This document shows positions 47,040 to 60,900 of a stretch of 64,000 nucleotides of DNA, in pieces; the stretch's first letter is position 1; every line of letters begins with the position of its first letter. The notes under the pieces were generated by a model that saw nothing but the letters and a program-made list of their open reading frames with translations, was not told where the DNA came from and did not search any database. Made by a program: the position numbers and the translations under genes. Source of the stretch: Scytalidium lignicola (Eukaryota > Ascomycota > Leotiomycetes); NCBI GenBank assembly GCA_002812745.2, contig NCSJ02000081.1, forward strand, positions 82,939-146,938, read 5' to 3'.

Positions 47040-48420
47040 AAGAGGCAAGCCTTACAAGGACTATAAAGGTTTAAACAAAGGAATAATCAAGGACTAATAT
47101 TCATTGCTATTAATAGAAACTATTAAAGACAAGCTTAAAGGTATTAAGTTCTTTACAAAATTAGATTTATAATTAACATTCAACCTTATTAAAATAAAGG
47201 AAGAGAATAAATAAAAAGTAATTATTAAAATTAAATATAAGTTATTTAAGTTATTAGTCATGTTATTTAGATTAACAAACACATTTATTATAATATAAAG
47301 GATTGTAAACAAGGTTATTAAGGAATACTTNAAAAAAGTTTATAATAATATATTTAGATAATATCTTAATATTCTCAAAGACATTAAAAGAACATAAGAT
47401 TTATATGAAAATTATTCTTAAAGTATTATAAAAAGCAAGTTTTCAATGTAAGTTAAAGAAATGTAAATTCTATAAAACAGAAGTATAGTTTTTAAGATAC
47501 ATTATAACACATAATAAGGTTAGAACAACTAAGGAAAAAACTAAAGCTATTAAAGAATAAATAACACTTAGAATAATCAAAGAATTATAAAGCTTTTTAG
47601 GTTTTATGAATTATTATTAAAAGTTTATAAGAAACTACTCAAGGATAATATCATTATTAACTAAGTTAACTAAGAAGGATATATTATACAAATGAAGGAG
47701 GGAATAGTAAGAAGCATTTAACATAGTCAAGAAAGCTTTTAAAGAAGATTAAAGTCTTAAAATCTTCAACTTAAAAAGACTTGTTCAAATTAAAATAAAC
47801 ATATTAGATTATGCTTTAAACATAGTTTTGAGTTAATAAAACAAGTAAAAAGGTTGAAAACCACTTGCTTTTTATTCTAGAAAGTTCAGCTTAACTAAAC
47901 AAAACTATCTTATCTATGATAAAGAGTTATTAATAATAATAAATATACTAAGAAAATAAAGAATATATATAATAAGAGCAAGAGAACAAATAAAGATATT
48001 AATAGATTATATAAATCTAAAATACTTTATAACATTTAAGGAGTTAAATACAAGACAAGTTAAATAAGTAAAAACCTTGTTAGAATATAATTTTAAGATT
48101 TAGTATATTAAAAGAACTGATAATAAACAAGTAAATACTCTTAGTTAAAAGTTAAAATACATAAACAAAGAGGAATTAAGCTTATAATAAATAATCTTAA
48201 TGAATAATAAAGAAGAGATCACTTATAATCAAGAACAATTAATATTTATATTAACAATAATTAATAAGAATTAAATTAATAAAATTCAAAATGAATTATT
48301 TAAAGAAAACTCAAAAGACATTGAACATAAGTTTAAAGAAGACTAATAAGAACAAATTAACAAGTTATAATATAAGGACAAGAAGTTATACATCCTTATC
48401 AAGGGTATTTGTATGTAAAG
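47040..48420 (+). pseudogene. Gypsy pol, reverse transcriptase and RNase H part
   Basis: Despite many stops the Gypsy order can be read. Near 47100-47170 is LKGIKFFTKLDL (RT palm entry). At 47351-47377 is YLDNILIFS, the YxDD motif with the second Asp changed to Asn by a G-to-A change. Near 47861-47930 are FYSRKFSLTKQN and IYDKELL, the RNase H signature of Gypsy elements. Near 48375 is KDKKLYI, just before the integrase zinc-binding region. The frame is then cut by the nested insertion. Confidence 0.75.
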
Positions 48421-48661
48421 TGAAGAGAGATTAAGAGGTTAAAACATAATAGGAGACTAGTAATAAGATAACAGTTGGTTAAGTGTAAATTTATTCTAAA
48501 ACTCAATATTCTTCTAAAATTATAAGATTAATCTTTAACTCTTATTAAAGAGAAAGGAAAAACCTTCTCTTTATAAACAAGAGTCAACAGTTAAGGAGTA
48601 ACTAAGACTTAGACCCTTATCCTTCCTCCTTTCATGTGATTAACTTATTAAGAACCTGATA
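48421..48661 (-). repeat. LTR of the nested Gypsy (left copy)
   Basis: Starts TGAAGAGAGATTAAGAGG. Closely similar to 55634-55885 along its length, including TTAAGTGTA, CTTCTCTTTATA and TTTCATGTGATTAAC words. The exact end is uncertain by a few bases. Confidence 0.7.
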
Positions 48662-50755
48662 ATATCTCCTTCCTTTTAAGCTCTTGTCCTCAGGAGCTAT
48701 TATCAAACTACTTGTTAAAATACAATGATAAAATATAACATTTTCCTATTTTACAATTAAACTCTAGACAAAGAGTGTTAAATTTAATACTTTTAACCTT
48801 AACACCTTAGTATATTTGTCATTTTAACAAATACAAAACACCTTTTAATATTAACTTTACAATGAAGTTTTAACAAACCTCTTATTAAGCTTTGAAGATC
48901 TTTCTTTATTCTTTTAATTCAACATTACAAGTTATAATAAAGTTAACAGTCGAACATCTTACTCTTATTATAAACTTCTTTTCTAGACTGTAATTTACTT
49001 ATAACTTAATAGCTATAAACAATACTAAACTTTATAATAAGGATATTATTACCCTTATTCTCTTAACATAACTTTATTATGCTAAATATATTTATTGAAA
49101 AAAGCCTTAATAATAATATTCTCCAAACTTTAAACCATTGTATACATTTATTTAAGTAAGTATTCTCTTCTTCAATTCTACTTCTTTTTCTAAGTATTAA
49201 CTGACAATCATTAATATTATCTTTCTTTTTGAAGAACTTTACTATATTCTTATAACTTTTTACTAGTATAACTCTTGTTAAGCTGTAACTTTCTCATTGT
49301 TCTTCTTTNTTATTATACTTCCTTTTCTTTTACTTTTGTTTGTCAAAATTCTTAAAGTAGAATTGTCTCTTGTTAAGTTATAACTTACNTTTTTGTTATA
49401 CTCTTCTTTAATCTTTTAATTCAGCTTGCCTTGTACTTTTCTCTTAACTTTAAGATATCTCTTCNTTTTTTCTTATACTCTTACTTAACTCTAGTTATAA
49501 TACTTGTTAACCTCTTACTAAACTCTTATAATAACATTAACAAACGTTGAACCCCTTATTCTTATTAATAAAGAAGTATTATATTAATAATGTCTTTATA
49601 ACTTGTTCAAGTGAAAAGATTATATTCTGTAATAATATACAGATAATACTAATAAGTTATGACTATTATTATGTAATTACTTTACTATTGCTTAGTTAAT
49701 GTTCTGTAGGCTAATCTTCAAAATGTTTATACTATAAGCAGAATAATAAAGCTTGTCTTTTAGTAAGTATATCCTTCCTTCTTTGTTTACTCTTATAAAC
49801 TGATAATTAATCACTTGTTAACCTCTTATTAGCTAACTAGTTTATTAAAGGTATAAAGTAAAGTACTTTATATTATTATTATCATATGTAATAGTATTCT
49901 TAACATAAGTTTCAATGTAATGGTTATTGTTAATATTAAGCTCTTATTAACTTGATACTAGAATAATGTTAAGGTAATATAAGTAATTATTTTAAAAAGC
50001 TTTTAATTCATTAAGAATTCTAAAAATATACTTTCTTTATGTCTTCAAGAATTTAAGCAAGAAGAGTTAGCTAAGCAGAAAAAAGAAAAGTATCCTAGTA
50101 TTAGAGTTATTAAGTTATTCATTGAAGAAGGTGTTTAAGGATATAATAAGTCTTTTTTAAAAAAAATAAAAAGGTCTTTATATAAATTATAATAAAATAG
50201 TAAGTTACTTGTATAACTGTTATTAAGTAAGTATTAATCAAAGGATAGTATCTTAAGGTAGAAAAGCTTTCTAATAATAAAGATAATAATAAAGATGATA
50301 GTGATAATAGTAAAGTATAACTCTTACTCTTCTCTTGCTCATCCTTTGTAAGGTTAGAGCTTAAGCGTTTAGTTTCTCTTTTTACTTACTTTGTAAGGTT
50401 AAAGTTAGTCTCTTGCTTGGTTAATGCTAAGTTAGTATTAAGTTCTCAGTTAAATATATTTTAAATGAATTTAAACTATTATCTTATAATATTTCCNTTT
50501 TTTATAATTATATTCTATATTATACTTTATGAAAAATTACTTAAAGTATATTAATTACTCTTATTATAAGGTAATTACTAACCTTTTAAGTCTTTCTTAC
50601 TTTCTCTTGACTTTAAAGTTGTTTAAATCTAAGTTATATTTCTTATTATACTTTTTTAGCATTTTATTATCATTAATATTTTCTTATAACTTTTAAGAAT
50701 CTTCTTTGTTAATATATTCCTTCTAATTAATAAGGTATTTGAAAATTCCTCTTTA

Positions 50756-50950
50756 TTATTTATAGTCTAAGATTACTTTTACTTTATATTCATTGTCTAG
50801 GTTAATAATACTTACTTCTTTTGGTTTTAAGTTATTACTTTCTTGTTTCTTATATAACTTAAGGATAAAGATAAGGAAAACAAGGTAAATGTGAATTTGC
50901 TTTAGTACATTTAACTTATAAGTAAGGTTATAATCTTTTACTACCTTCAT
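50756..50950 (-). pseudogene. Nested Gypsy integrase C-terminal fragment
   Basis: A 64-codon minus-strand frame reads NLTYKLNVLKQIHIYLVF and ends EYKVKVILDYK. This corresponds to the Gypsy integrase tail (YxLxLPxxMRIHPVFHV) and the start of the chromodomain-like region. Upstream sequence (51-53 kb) is too mutated to read. Confidence 0.6.
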
Positions 50951-53240
50951 TATTCTAAGGCCTTAAGTATTTGTCAGTGAACTTATAACAAGGTTATTGT
51001 TACTTGATATAAGTAATAAAGACTAACACTTAATTTTTAAGGTTAAAAGACTTTAATACTCAATGTTAATTATACTATTTCTTATAAAGTTTTTAAGTAT
51101 ATTAAAGTAAACTTATAATCTTGTTATAACTCTTTTATAACTCTTTAACTTTCTTAATTGTTATTAGTATTTTAAAAGGAAGCTCTTTGTTAACTAGTCT
51201 TAACTTTGTTAGTCCTTGTAATTTATATTTTATAAAGGCTTTTACAAAGGATGTTTGTATAACAGAATGTTATAAGGTATTGTAAACATACTTTGCTAAG
51301 TATAACTTAATTGTTCAATCATCTTAAGTGAAAAAGTAATAAACTTATAAATAGTATTCTAAGTTCTAATTTTAATGTTTAGTTTAATTGTTAGTCTAAG
51401 GATATTATATAGTATTCATTTACTTCTTCATTATTAAGTAATAGTAAAAAGACACTTAGAACTTACTCTTGAATTAAGTATCTTAATCAGATATTATACA
51501 CTTAAATAAATTAAACAGTTAGATGATGTAATGTAATAATAACTTAACAACTTTATTAATACTAATATACTCAGTAATAAGAATATAAATCAAGTACTTA
51601 GTAAACTTATAAACTATTATTAAAATAATATTATATTCTTTATCCTTGAAGAAAGTAAAAAGTAGTAATTTAATAATGAAATCTATTAAGATTTCTTTAA
51701 AAGGTCTAGTTAGTATTAGTAAAGGTATTAACTTGTTATAAGGTAGATAATGTCTTAACTTAGTTCTTTAGTAAATAGTATAAGTAAAGATGTACTTCTT
51801 AATATCTTTTTACAAACTATTCTAATAATAATAGTTAATTAACTGTTTCAAAACTTTAATAATACTTAGATATTTATTAATAAGAGTATTATAAAAAGTA
51901 TTTAACAATTCAATCTTTAATAAGTAATTATCAAGGATATAAACATATCTTTAATACTTTAGAAGTTTATTGTCTCTTAATGTTTAAAGGTTATACTTTA
52001 AGACTTTAACAATGGATTATTTATTATGTTATTGCTTTTATTCTTCATTGATAACAAAAGTATCCTTTTATTATACTTTATGAATAACATCTGTAAAGTT
52101 AAGTAACAAGTCTTTTAACATTGTTATAACTTTAACCTTTTTAGCTTATGTTAAAAGAATATACAATTTATAACTTATAACTTTAATAGTAGTATTATCC
52201 TAGAAAGACATAATATTCTAAGCATCTTCAAGTTTAGTTATTATAAAGTTGTTAAGCTCTTATAACTAACTAACAAGGTTTTGACTGTTTGATAAAATAA
52301 GTTTAGTTGTCAAGGAATTTATTTCCTTTAACTAGTTAATAAAACCTTAACCTAATAAGTTTACAAGTTCTTTACTACTTATATTCAACGTTTATAAGAA
52401 CTTACTAAGAAAACTTAATAACAACTCTTAGTATGTTGTTATAATGTTAGTTATATCTTGTAAATCAAGCCTTTATAACAACTTATTAATAAAGTTTTAA
52501 AAGTTTAATTTATACTCAATCTTAAAATTATATCTAGATAATTCTTATAATTAATAAGCTTACTTATTATTCAGTTATAACTTAGAAGTAAAGTAATAAT
52601 AGTTTAAATAATCAGTTAAAACTTTAACAAGGTATTGTATATATAATAAGTAATATCTTTATATCNTNAAAGCCTTTATAATAACTAACAACTTAACATN
52701 TAANGTATTATAANATANCTTANCCTCTTTTAACTTCTTTAACATGTATACAACAAGGTATTAANATCNTTTTTACAATTAGGTTATAATTATACTAATT
52801 ACAAAATCCAAANCATTTATCTTTAACCTAATAAGTAACTTTAAGTTATAATAACATAACAATAAAGTAATTATAAACAAGATATATATCTTCATAAATA
52901 CTTCTTATTATAAAAGAGTTANTTAGAAGATTNANGAATNTCNTTTCTTNANTATATCTNTTAATAGTATAATAACCTTTGAATAACCTTTGATAAACTA
53001 GTNATAAAACTTAGTNAAGTTAANAAAGATTTATATATCTTTTATACTTTTAAGTTTTAACCACTNAATAATAGTTATAACATNTTCTTTCTTTATNTTT
53101 ATACCNTTAAGGNTAATNATAAAGCTTAAAAAGGTGATTGTTTAAGAATAGAATATACANTTTTCCAAGTTTGTATAAAGGCCTTATTATTACAACTTAA
53201 TTAGTANATTATGAATANCTTGTATATATAACTCNTTNTC

Positions 53241-53270
53241 CTTTGTATAAATCAAGATATTATGAAGATA
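53241..53270 (-). pseudogene. Nested Gypsy reverse transcriptase active-site remnant
   Basis: The minus strand reads YLHNILIYTK, recognisable as a mutated YLDDILIYT motif of Gypsy reverse transcriptase; both aspartates are altered. Its position upstream (on the minus strand) of the integrase fragment fits the Gypsy gene order. Confidence 0.5.
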
Positions 53271-55633
53271 TANAATATAAATNANNTTNATTAAACTTNT
53301 TAATNCTTNGTTNATATATATTTANAAAGTANTTAGTANATTTNTAAGTNTGAATAGTATAATAAGATATTCAAANTNTTNATANTTNGTTNTAAACANT
53401 ATNTTNTACTTATCTTCCTTATAAATATGTATTTAGTAATAAGTATCTTTTAAGTTTAACTTAGTAAAGTATTTAACCTTAAACAATCAACTAATGATTT
53501 CTAAAATTAAANGTAGTATAATATAGTTTTTCTTAATAATCTTGTTTAGTCTTTAGTANTTAACACAAAGTCATANCTTGCNTTTTANCTTAANTATGAA
53601 TAAGATAAGAGTTTTTACTAAACTNATCAANNGTTAGATTTATCCNTTTTNNATAATAANTTCTAAGTAGTNATAAAGTATTATAAGCTCATTTTNAGCT
53701 AAAGTATAAATAAGTCCTNAAGGTANAGTTTGTCCTTTTTNTAGNTTNATATAATNCTTCAAAGAGGTATAANANGGTAGAATTCTANTTAANTNTNTNT
53801 TAAAGACATTNAAGTAATTATNATATTNTGATAGTATAACAAGTTNTATTNTACTANCTTCNTTGTTAATATCCTCTTNTATATNTAAGNGANTAAGGAT
53901 TGTTNTAACTAAAANNATAGTATACTTAACTATACAATTAACTTTTCAAANTTGTNTTTTTANTAATAATCAATGATAAGTATTANTCTTAAANAGGAAA
54001 TACTNAANTNTTTTCTTTGTAATANATAACTNATAACTTTACATTATTATACTATAACTTTCTTAATATAATTTCATATTNATNANACTTAANTATTANA
54101 AAGTTATAATNCTNNNTCNTCTTAAGTCCTTANTTATTAGTAATANAAGTTATAATATNNAAAGTTTTATAAGTAAGAANATTTTNTTTATAAAGCTNTN
54201 NTACTNTTANNTANTAGTTAANNTNNTTCATTACTTTGTNTAANAAGANGTAATAGTATACAATATTCAAATNTNACNTTATATTNAATAAAGNTGTNCT
54301 TNTTACTTATTTCCTTTCAAGTTAAAGAGAAANTCTTACTTNTAACTNTCTTGAAAGNTNTTTANCTTCTTATTAAGNANTTATTACTTNTTNTNCTTAA
54401 TANTATAATNTTTANATTNAATGTTTAAGAGTAATTANTAGNATAATANCTTAATTTCTTATACTNATAGTATTANACCTTAAAAAGNAATANTTTAACA
54501 ACTCTTNTTCTNTTAANTATTNNTTAGTCATTAANANGGATAACATTAACAATNATTNCTTTTTGTNNTAAANGANTTTAGTTTACTTAAGATATACTTA
54601 AAATCTTANTCATTTAACTTATTTGTTTACCTTAATTTCTTAACTAATTAATTGTAATTACATTTCTTATTATAATACTTCTTCTTTAAGTTATAATCAA
54701 CATTTTAACCTTTTGTATTATACTGATCAACTTTGTCTTAGTAATTAATATACCTTAAGACATAATTTACTTTCTTAACTCTAATTAGAGTTTGTTTAAG
54801 AGATTATATACTTAATACTCNTTAAGTAAATACTTTAATAATTCTAACTTNATATTCTTGTAATTGTCNAAGAAANAATTGAATTTCTAGTCTNGTTTTT
54901 ATTTAANGTAATANAACTTCATAATAACTTTGAAANTATAAGTAAGGTTATCTAAGATATTACTNTTNAAGAATTCTTTTTATTTTATCTTAATGAATNT
55001 AATTATAATGATTTTGNTAANTNTTCATAATATAAGTGATCTAGTGTNTTTTGATAATNCNTTCTAATNTATTATNAGTATATATAACTCTTTAAAGCTT
55101 ANTACTNAATTCTTANATTGTAATAAATTAAGANTATAACTTGAAGANGAAAGTATAAAGTTTATTCTAATTAATCCCTTTNTATTTNAANGTAAGGAGT
55201 TNTAANTTCNCTTAAATCTTNTTACTTAGTTNTTAATAAGNTTTANCATANTGATTTNTCNTANTANTTANTATATCNTANANAGAATTATAAATAANAG
55301 CTTCTNCTCTCTTAAGAGNTTNTAAGTAANTTCTNNTCTTTTCAANGTAGTCTTNTTNNTNNTTAANTATNATNCTNTTNTTTAANTCTTCCTTTGANAA
55401 CAAAGNAANACTNNTTGAAATAANTNTTAGAAGAGAANNTAAAGNTNGATNAAGTAATGGTAACTNTTNTTATTATANTATTATTAAGCTAGTANANGNG
55501 AATTATAACTCTTTTACTTCTCCTTATTATAAAGCTTAAGTTNAACAAGTTTTAACCATCTTNATTCTCAATAGTCTACATGCTCTTTGTTANGAGAAAG
55601 AGATTAATATATCANGNNTATCCATATATAGAA

Positions 55634-55885
55634 TNAAGAGAGATTAAGAAGCTGAAATATAATAGAAGACTAATAATAAGATATCAGTTAATTAAGTGTA
55701 GATTTGCTCTAAAACTTAATACTTCTTCTAAAATTANAANATTGATCTTTAACTCTTNTCAAAGAGAAGNGGAAAATCCCTTCTCTTTATANATANGAGT
55801 TNACAGTTAANNAGTGGTTAAGANTNANACCTTNATCCTTCTTNNCCTTTCATGTGATTAACCTATTNAAGGATTTGACAATCCT
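55634..55885 (-). repeat. LTR of the nested Gypsy (right copy)
   Basis: Partner of 48421-48661, with Ns at many positions. Outer pol sequence (KLLKEFLRE) resumes at 55891. Confidence 0.7.
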
Positions 55886-55890
55886 TANAG

Positions 55891-57170
55891 AAGTTATTAA
55901 AAGAATTCTTAAGAGAATAATATACATTATTACAAAACAAGTATTTTGAAGTTAAACAAACTTATTATAAAATCCAAAGAGATTATTACTTATACTGAAT
56001 AAGATAAATAATAAAAGAAGTTGTTAAGGAATATAATATTTGTAAAAGAGTAAAGAACTTAAAACAAAAACCTTATAAAATACTTTAACTTATTAAAATA
56101 TTAATCTAACTATAGTAAATTATAGTATAAGACTTTATTATTAAATTACTAAAGTTAAGAGACTTAATAACAAAGAAAGACTATGATAATATTTTAGTAA
56201 TAACAAACTTGTTTACAAAATACACAATCTTTATATTATAAGATAAAACATAAAATGCAAAAGAAGTTGTAAAAGTATTTCTTTAATATATAATAACACC
56301 ATTTAAGATATTAGAAGGTATTATATTTAATCAAGACATACATTTTACCTTAAAGTTTTAAAAAACTTTAACTAAATGTATAAATGTTAATGAGAAAATG
56401 TTAACAACATTTTACTTATAAATTAATAATTAAACAAAAAGATTAAACTAAACATTAAAGATATATTTATAATGTTATATAAATTATAAGCAAGACAATT
56501 AACATAAGTTATTACTATTAATATAATTAGCTTATAACAACTTAAAGTATAAAGTAATAAGATTTATATTATTTTATGTAAATTATAAAAGGGAATTTAA
56601 TAAGTTTTGAATAAGCATTAAATTATAATCGTCATCTGATTCAACTAATAAGTTAGCAGAGAAACTATATAAAACATATGTTAAATTAACAAATATAATA
56701 CAATTTACAAAAGAAAAAATAAAGGTATGTTATGATAAGAAACATAATATAAAACTTATATATAANAAAAAAAAGGATAAAGTTTACTTTTGACNAAAAA
56801 AATCTATAAATNAAAAAGACTAAGTAATATACTTGACTTTATGAAGTTAAGACTATTTAAGGTAGAAGAAGTTTATAAACTAATAATAATCAAATTAAAA
56901 CTATTAAAAGCTATAAGAATATATCTTGTATTTCATATAATACTATTAGAATTAATACTTAAGAATACATTGTTAACATTAAGCATAAAGGTCAAATCAT
57001 AATCTAATAAAGAATAAGTAATTAAGAAAATCTTAGATTACAAATACTAATATAAGAAGAGTTAGTATTTGGTTAAATAAGAAGGATTTCTAGAATCAAA
57101 CAATTCATAAGAACTTATTAAACATCTGAAGAATACTAAAAGGATAATAAAGAGTTATTATTAAACTCTA
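55891..57170 (+). pseudogene. Gypsy pol, integrase and chromodomain part
   Basis: Continues the outer pol after the nested element: KLLKEFLRE, then TYYKIQRDYY (zinc-binding region, near 55965), then a core segment NILVITNLFTKYTIFI near 56190. Near 56790-57002 come SNILDFMKLRLFKVEEVYKL and IRIYLVFHIILLEL, the integrase tail. Around 57058-57130 a YLVK-EGF-ESNNS-like segment marks a C-terminal chromodomain, so the outer element is a chromovirus-type Gypsy. Stops from C-to-T changes are frequent. Confidence 0.7.
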
Positions 57171-57324
57171 GTTAAAAAGGATCCTTAGAAGGAAGAATTA
57201 ATTAAGTTAACAAGATAAGTAAAGGATTAATAATATTAGTATTCAATGTAAAGAAGTCAACTAAAGAATATTACTTGCTTTTATCAAGAGGATATAATAA
57301 GCTTTTAATAAAGACTAAGGAGTT

Positions 57325-57740
57325 AAGTCNTTTTCTTTTTTAACCTTTCTTTTTCNTTTTATTTCTTTTAATTCTTCGATAATAGAAATACCTTTTCAAA
57401 TCATGTTTATAGCCTTAAGCTTTAATTGTTTTTAAAGCTTATAAAGGCATAATCGTTTAACAAGCATTTGTTGTATTTAAGTTTTAAGAAGCTCTTTGTC
57501 AAAGTCAAAGCAATCCTTTTCATAAGAAACTCATTTTAGCTTATTAACATTAAGACTAAGAACATTATAACAAACACCTTTACAAATGCACTCTGAACAC
57601 TTATTAGAGCCTTTAGCCTAATAACAAGTATAATTGTTGTTTGTACAAAATTTACATTTAGAAGTTATAAGAAAACCAAAAGATTTTATGTTTTCTACTT
57701 GTTTAATACAAGTTTTATATGTTTAAGAACAAGGAGGCAT
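57325..57740 (-). pseudogene. RIP-degraded ORF with paired cysteine motifs
   Basis: From an ATG at 57740 the minus strand keeps one phase for about 400 bp, interrupted by stops one transition from Gln, Arg or Trp codons. It encodes SKCKFCTNNNYTCY, then SNKCSECICKGVCYNVL, a C-x2-C ... C, C-x2-C-x4-C arrangement reminiscent of a zinc-binding module. Then follows a charged helical part (KDCFDFDKELLKT) and a Lys-rich end. I do not recognise the family by name. The ATG lies only 4 bp outside the LTR that starts at 57745, so this ORF belongs either to DNA into which the LTR element inserted or to another repeat. Confidence 0.5.
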
Positions 57741-57744
57741 TATA

Positions 57745-57987
57745 TGTTAGAGCCCGGATCGTAGAGCTTAGGAAGTGCACATGGTATACCAGGCATGTAA
57801 ACAGAGTATTAAGATAGAGGCTCACTTCGAGAGTGTACAGGACCTGATATATATAAGGGTAACCTAAGCTGTTATTATGATTTGGATTCTTCAGGAATTA
57901 GTTTGGAGAATAGAACAAGCTTAAGTATTAATACTATTACCTTCCTGATTATAATTCATTATTTTCACTCTAGACTCAGTCTATAAC
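57745..57987 (+). repeat. 5' LTR of a third LTR element
   Basis: Begins TGTTAGAGCCCGGATCG and is judged to end near CTATAACA (57987). It is repeated, more mutated, from 63832. It keeps normal GC in its first 120 bp. Confidence 0.75.
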
Positions 57988-60900
57988 ATTCTAATTCCTC
58001 TTATTTGAATGACAGTCCATTACAATTAGAGGATAGTAACAAGTTAATTAGGCTGTTCGACAATATCCCTTAAGACAGCTAAAGGGCAAAGAACAACAAG
58101 GAAGGCCAATGCTGGGCTTAGTTAGAACAAAGGCGTTGTAACAGTAACAAGCTTAAGAACCATGCACACAAAAGCTATATCTATATTGCTGAATGATTTA
58201 GTCAAAGAATTGATTAAAGAAGAGTAATAAATAGAGGAATTGAAGGTTCTTAGAAATAATCTACTACCTCCTTAGAATAAGTTACTTGAACAGTGAATAC
58301 ATTATATCAAGGCTCTTTGACGGGAAAACACTAAACTAGAGTATACAAGCAAACAAAAAGATGAAGTACAAAGACAAATAAAAGAGTTAAACTTAAAGAT
58401 TAAAGCATTATAACAAAGAAAGGAAAGACTACTCTAATATAATAATACACTTATAAGGACATTGATTCCACTATAAGAAAGCTTCTTAGTAAAGATGTAA
58501 ATCTTATAATAAGAAAGTTCCTTAGTAAAGAATACATTATAAAGGTAATACACTAGTAAAGTATTATTAAAACTATTGTTATAATGACTTACAATCTAGA
58601 GTGTAAAGTGTAAGTATACACTTTTACCAAAGCAGTTTACAAGGAAAACAATAAAAGAGTATAACAACTTCATATATAAATATAAATTTAAATTTACTGA
58701 ATTCTTAAAGTTATATAAGAGGAATAGTATTAAGACAGTTAATAAGACAAACATTTATGTTTATAGATTTTATACTATACTAACTAAAGTTAAAGATATA
58801 AATAAGNAAAGCTTGTATTCTGAAGTACTAGTTTATATTGATTATTATTGATAAATATACTATTATCCTAAGATATCCATAGCTTAATAGTGTAAACCTA
58901 GATATATAATAGCAAAAAGGAAAATGAAGGTACTGCTTTAAGACTAAGAATTACACTATTTACTTTGTAAGGCAGTTTATAAAGCTATTAGAAAAAGAGA
59001 AAGATACTTCTTTATTTAGAGTCTTCTTTGAATATATATTAGATTATATGTACATTAAGGCAATGCAAATTGATAACTTACTAGATTCTGAATGATAATA
59101 AGTCAATGTAATCCTAAAGTAATACTAAGACTTCATAGATGTGTTTAACAAGGAGGAGATAACTAAAGTACTTAGAATTAACAACTTATACTATGTTATT
59201 AAGCTTATTAACAATATAACACCATTATAGAAACTTGTTTATCCATTAGTAGAAAAGGAAATAGAAATGTTAAGGAAGTATACAAGTATTGTTTTATTCT
59301 AATTAATCACTAAAGAAGACTAGTCAAACTAGTATTCTATTGCCTTTTACTTGAAGAAGCTAGATCTTATACAACAAGTATATAATACTCTTGACCAAGA
59401 GATACTTGTTATAATGCAAGTATTAGAGTAATAAAGGCATTACTTAACTTATACCTTATTAACAATGATTATCAAGACAGATTATAATAATCTCAAATGC
59501 TTTATAAACAAGGAGAAACTAAATAGAAAGTAAGTATATTGAATTCAGAAGTTAATTAAATATAACTTTAGAATAAAGCATAGAACAAGTAAGACTAACC
59601 TTGTTAATAGTCTGTTAAGATGACTAGACTATAAATCTAAGTCTAATAAAGTTGTAAAAGATTTAATGTTAATGTTAAGAAAGAAGATGCAGAATATATT
59701 TTACATTAGAGTTAAGAAGACATTTTAACAAAAAATTAAGATATTAACCAATGATATTACAAAAAGAAGAAATACTTAAAGAAGTAATACTTAAAGGGGT
59801 AGTTTCTAGACTAAACACTCTAAGCTTAGTCATTAACCAAGGCTTGTATATATACAAGCAATCATAGATTCAGTAAGATATCGTTATAAGGCTATAATAA
59901 GTAATGTAACTTATAAGCTTAAGCTTGTTGTTAAGACTAGCAATTATAAACACTTTGTCTTATAAGTGTATACTTGTTTAATAAGCATACTTAAAACAAC
60001 AAATAGTTCTCTTACCAAGTTGATAACTAACTTAATACATAACTTGTAACAAAAGAACACTTTTGTTCAAAAACAACGTTAGCAGTTGATTTAGAGGAAG
60101 AGAATTGTTAAAGTTATTAGGAAAAGACCTTGACATTATAAGAGTAATAATTCTCAAAGTAAGTTAACTCTTAAGAACAAAGGCTTTGTGTGAAGGTATA
60201 AGAAGCAAAGCTTTAAGAGAACTTATGTCAAGATAACATAGTCAGAATAAGATCATAAGGAAGAGCTTATAACTGTGAAATATAATAACTAAAACATTGA
60301 AGAAGAAACTATTAATATAAATAAGAGATTGAGTAAAGTCAAAGAATTACAACATAACAAGAGAAATCATAAGGAAGAATCTACAACCTTAAAGTATAAT
60401 AATTAAAACATTGAAGAAGAAACCTCAGATTTGCATNAAAAAGCTAAAAGTAATCAGAGAGTAGTTATAAAGAATAAACTGTACAAGTCTTCTTTAATAC
60501 TAAAGCAAAATATATGTCCTAGACAATGATATAATAAGGATAAAGATATTGACTACAAATTATGATAACCTTATAATAAAGCATTTTGAAATCTTAAAAA
60601 CATTAAAATTAATTTAACAAAAGTATTTTTAATTAAGCTTAAGAAGAGATATAAAGTACTAAGTATATACTTATACTATTTGTCAGAGAATGAAAGTAAG
60701 ATAACATGTACCATATAAAATATTAATACTATTACCTTACTTAAAGTAATTATAAACAAAGATTTCAATAGACTTTATTATAGATTTACCTTTAAGTAAA
60801 TAGAATAATATAGTATACAATTCATATTTAGTTATTATTAATAAGTATACATGAATAACATAATACATTCCTTGTAAGAAGACAATTATAACACTAGAAT

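Larger units (their letters stand above)
48421..55885 (-). mobile_element. Nested Ty3/Gypsy retrotransposon inserted in the outer Gypsy
   Basis: A unit of about 7.5 kb with LTR-like direct repeats at both ends. It interrupts the outer pol between RNase H and integrase. TAAAG at 48416-48420 and TANAG at 55886-55890 are a candidate 5-bp target duplication. Internal coding is on the minus strand: integrase C-terminus near 50.8 kb and a reverse transcriptase motif near 53.25 kb. Very AT-rich; the 52.7-55.9 kb part is full of Ns. Confidence 0.7.
46498..57300 (+). mobile_element. Outer Ty3/Gypsy chromodomain retrotransposon (split)
   Basis: Plus-strand Gypsy pol remnants occur in order on both sides of a nested element: reverse transcriptase and RNase H before 48420, integrase and chromodomain after 55891. 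LTRs of this outer copy were not identified, and the ends given are approximate. Confidence 0.6.
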
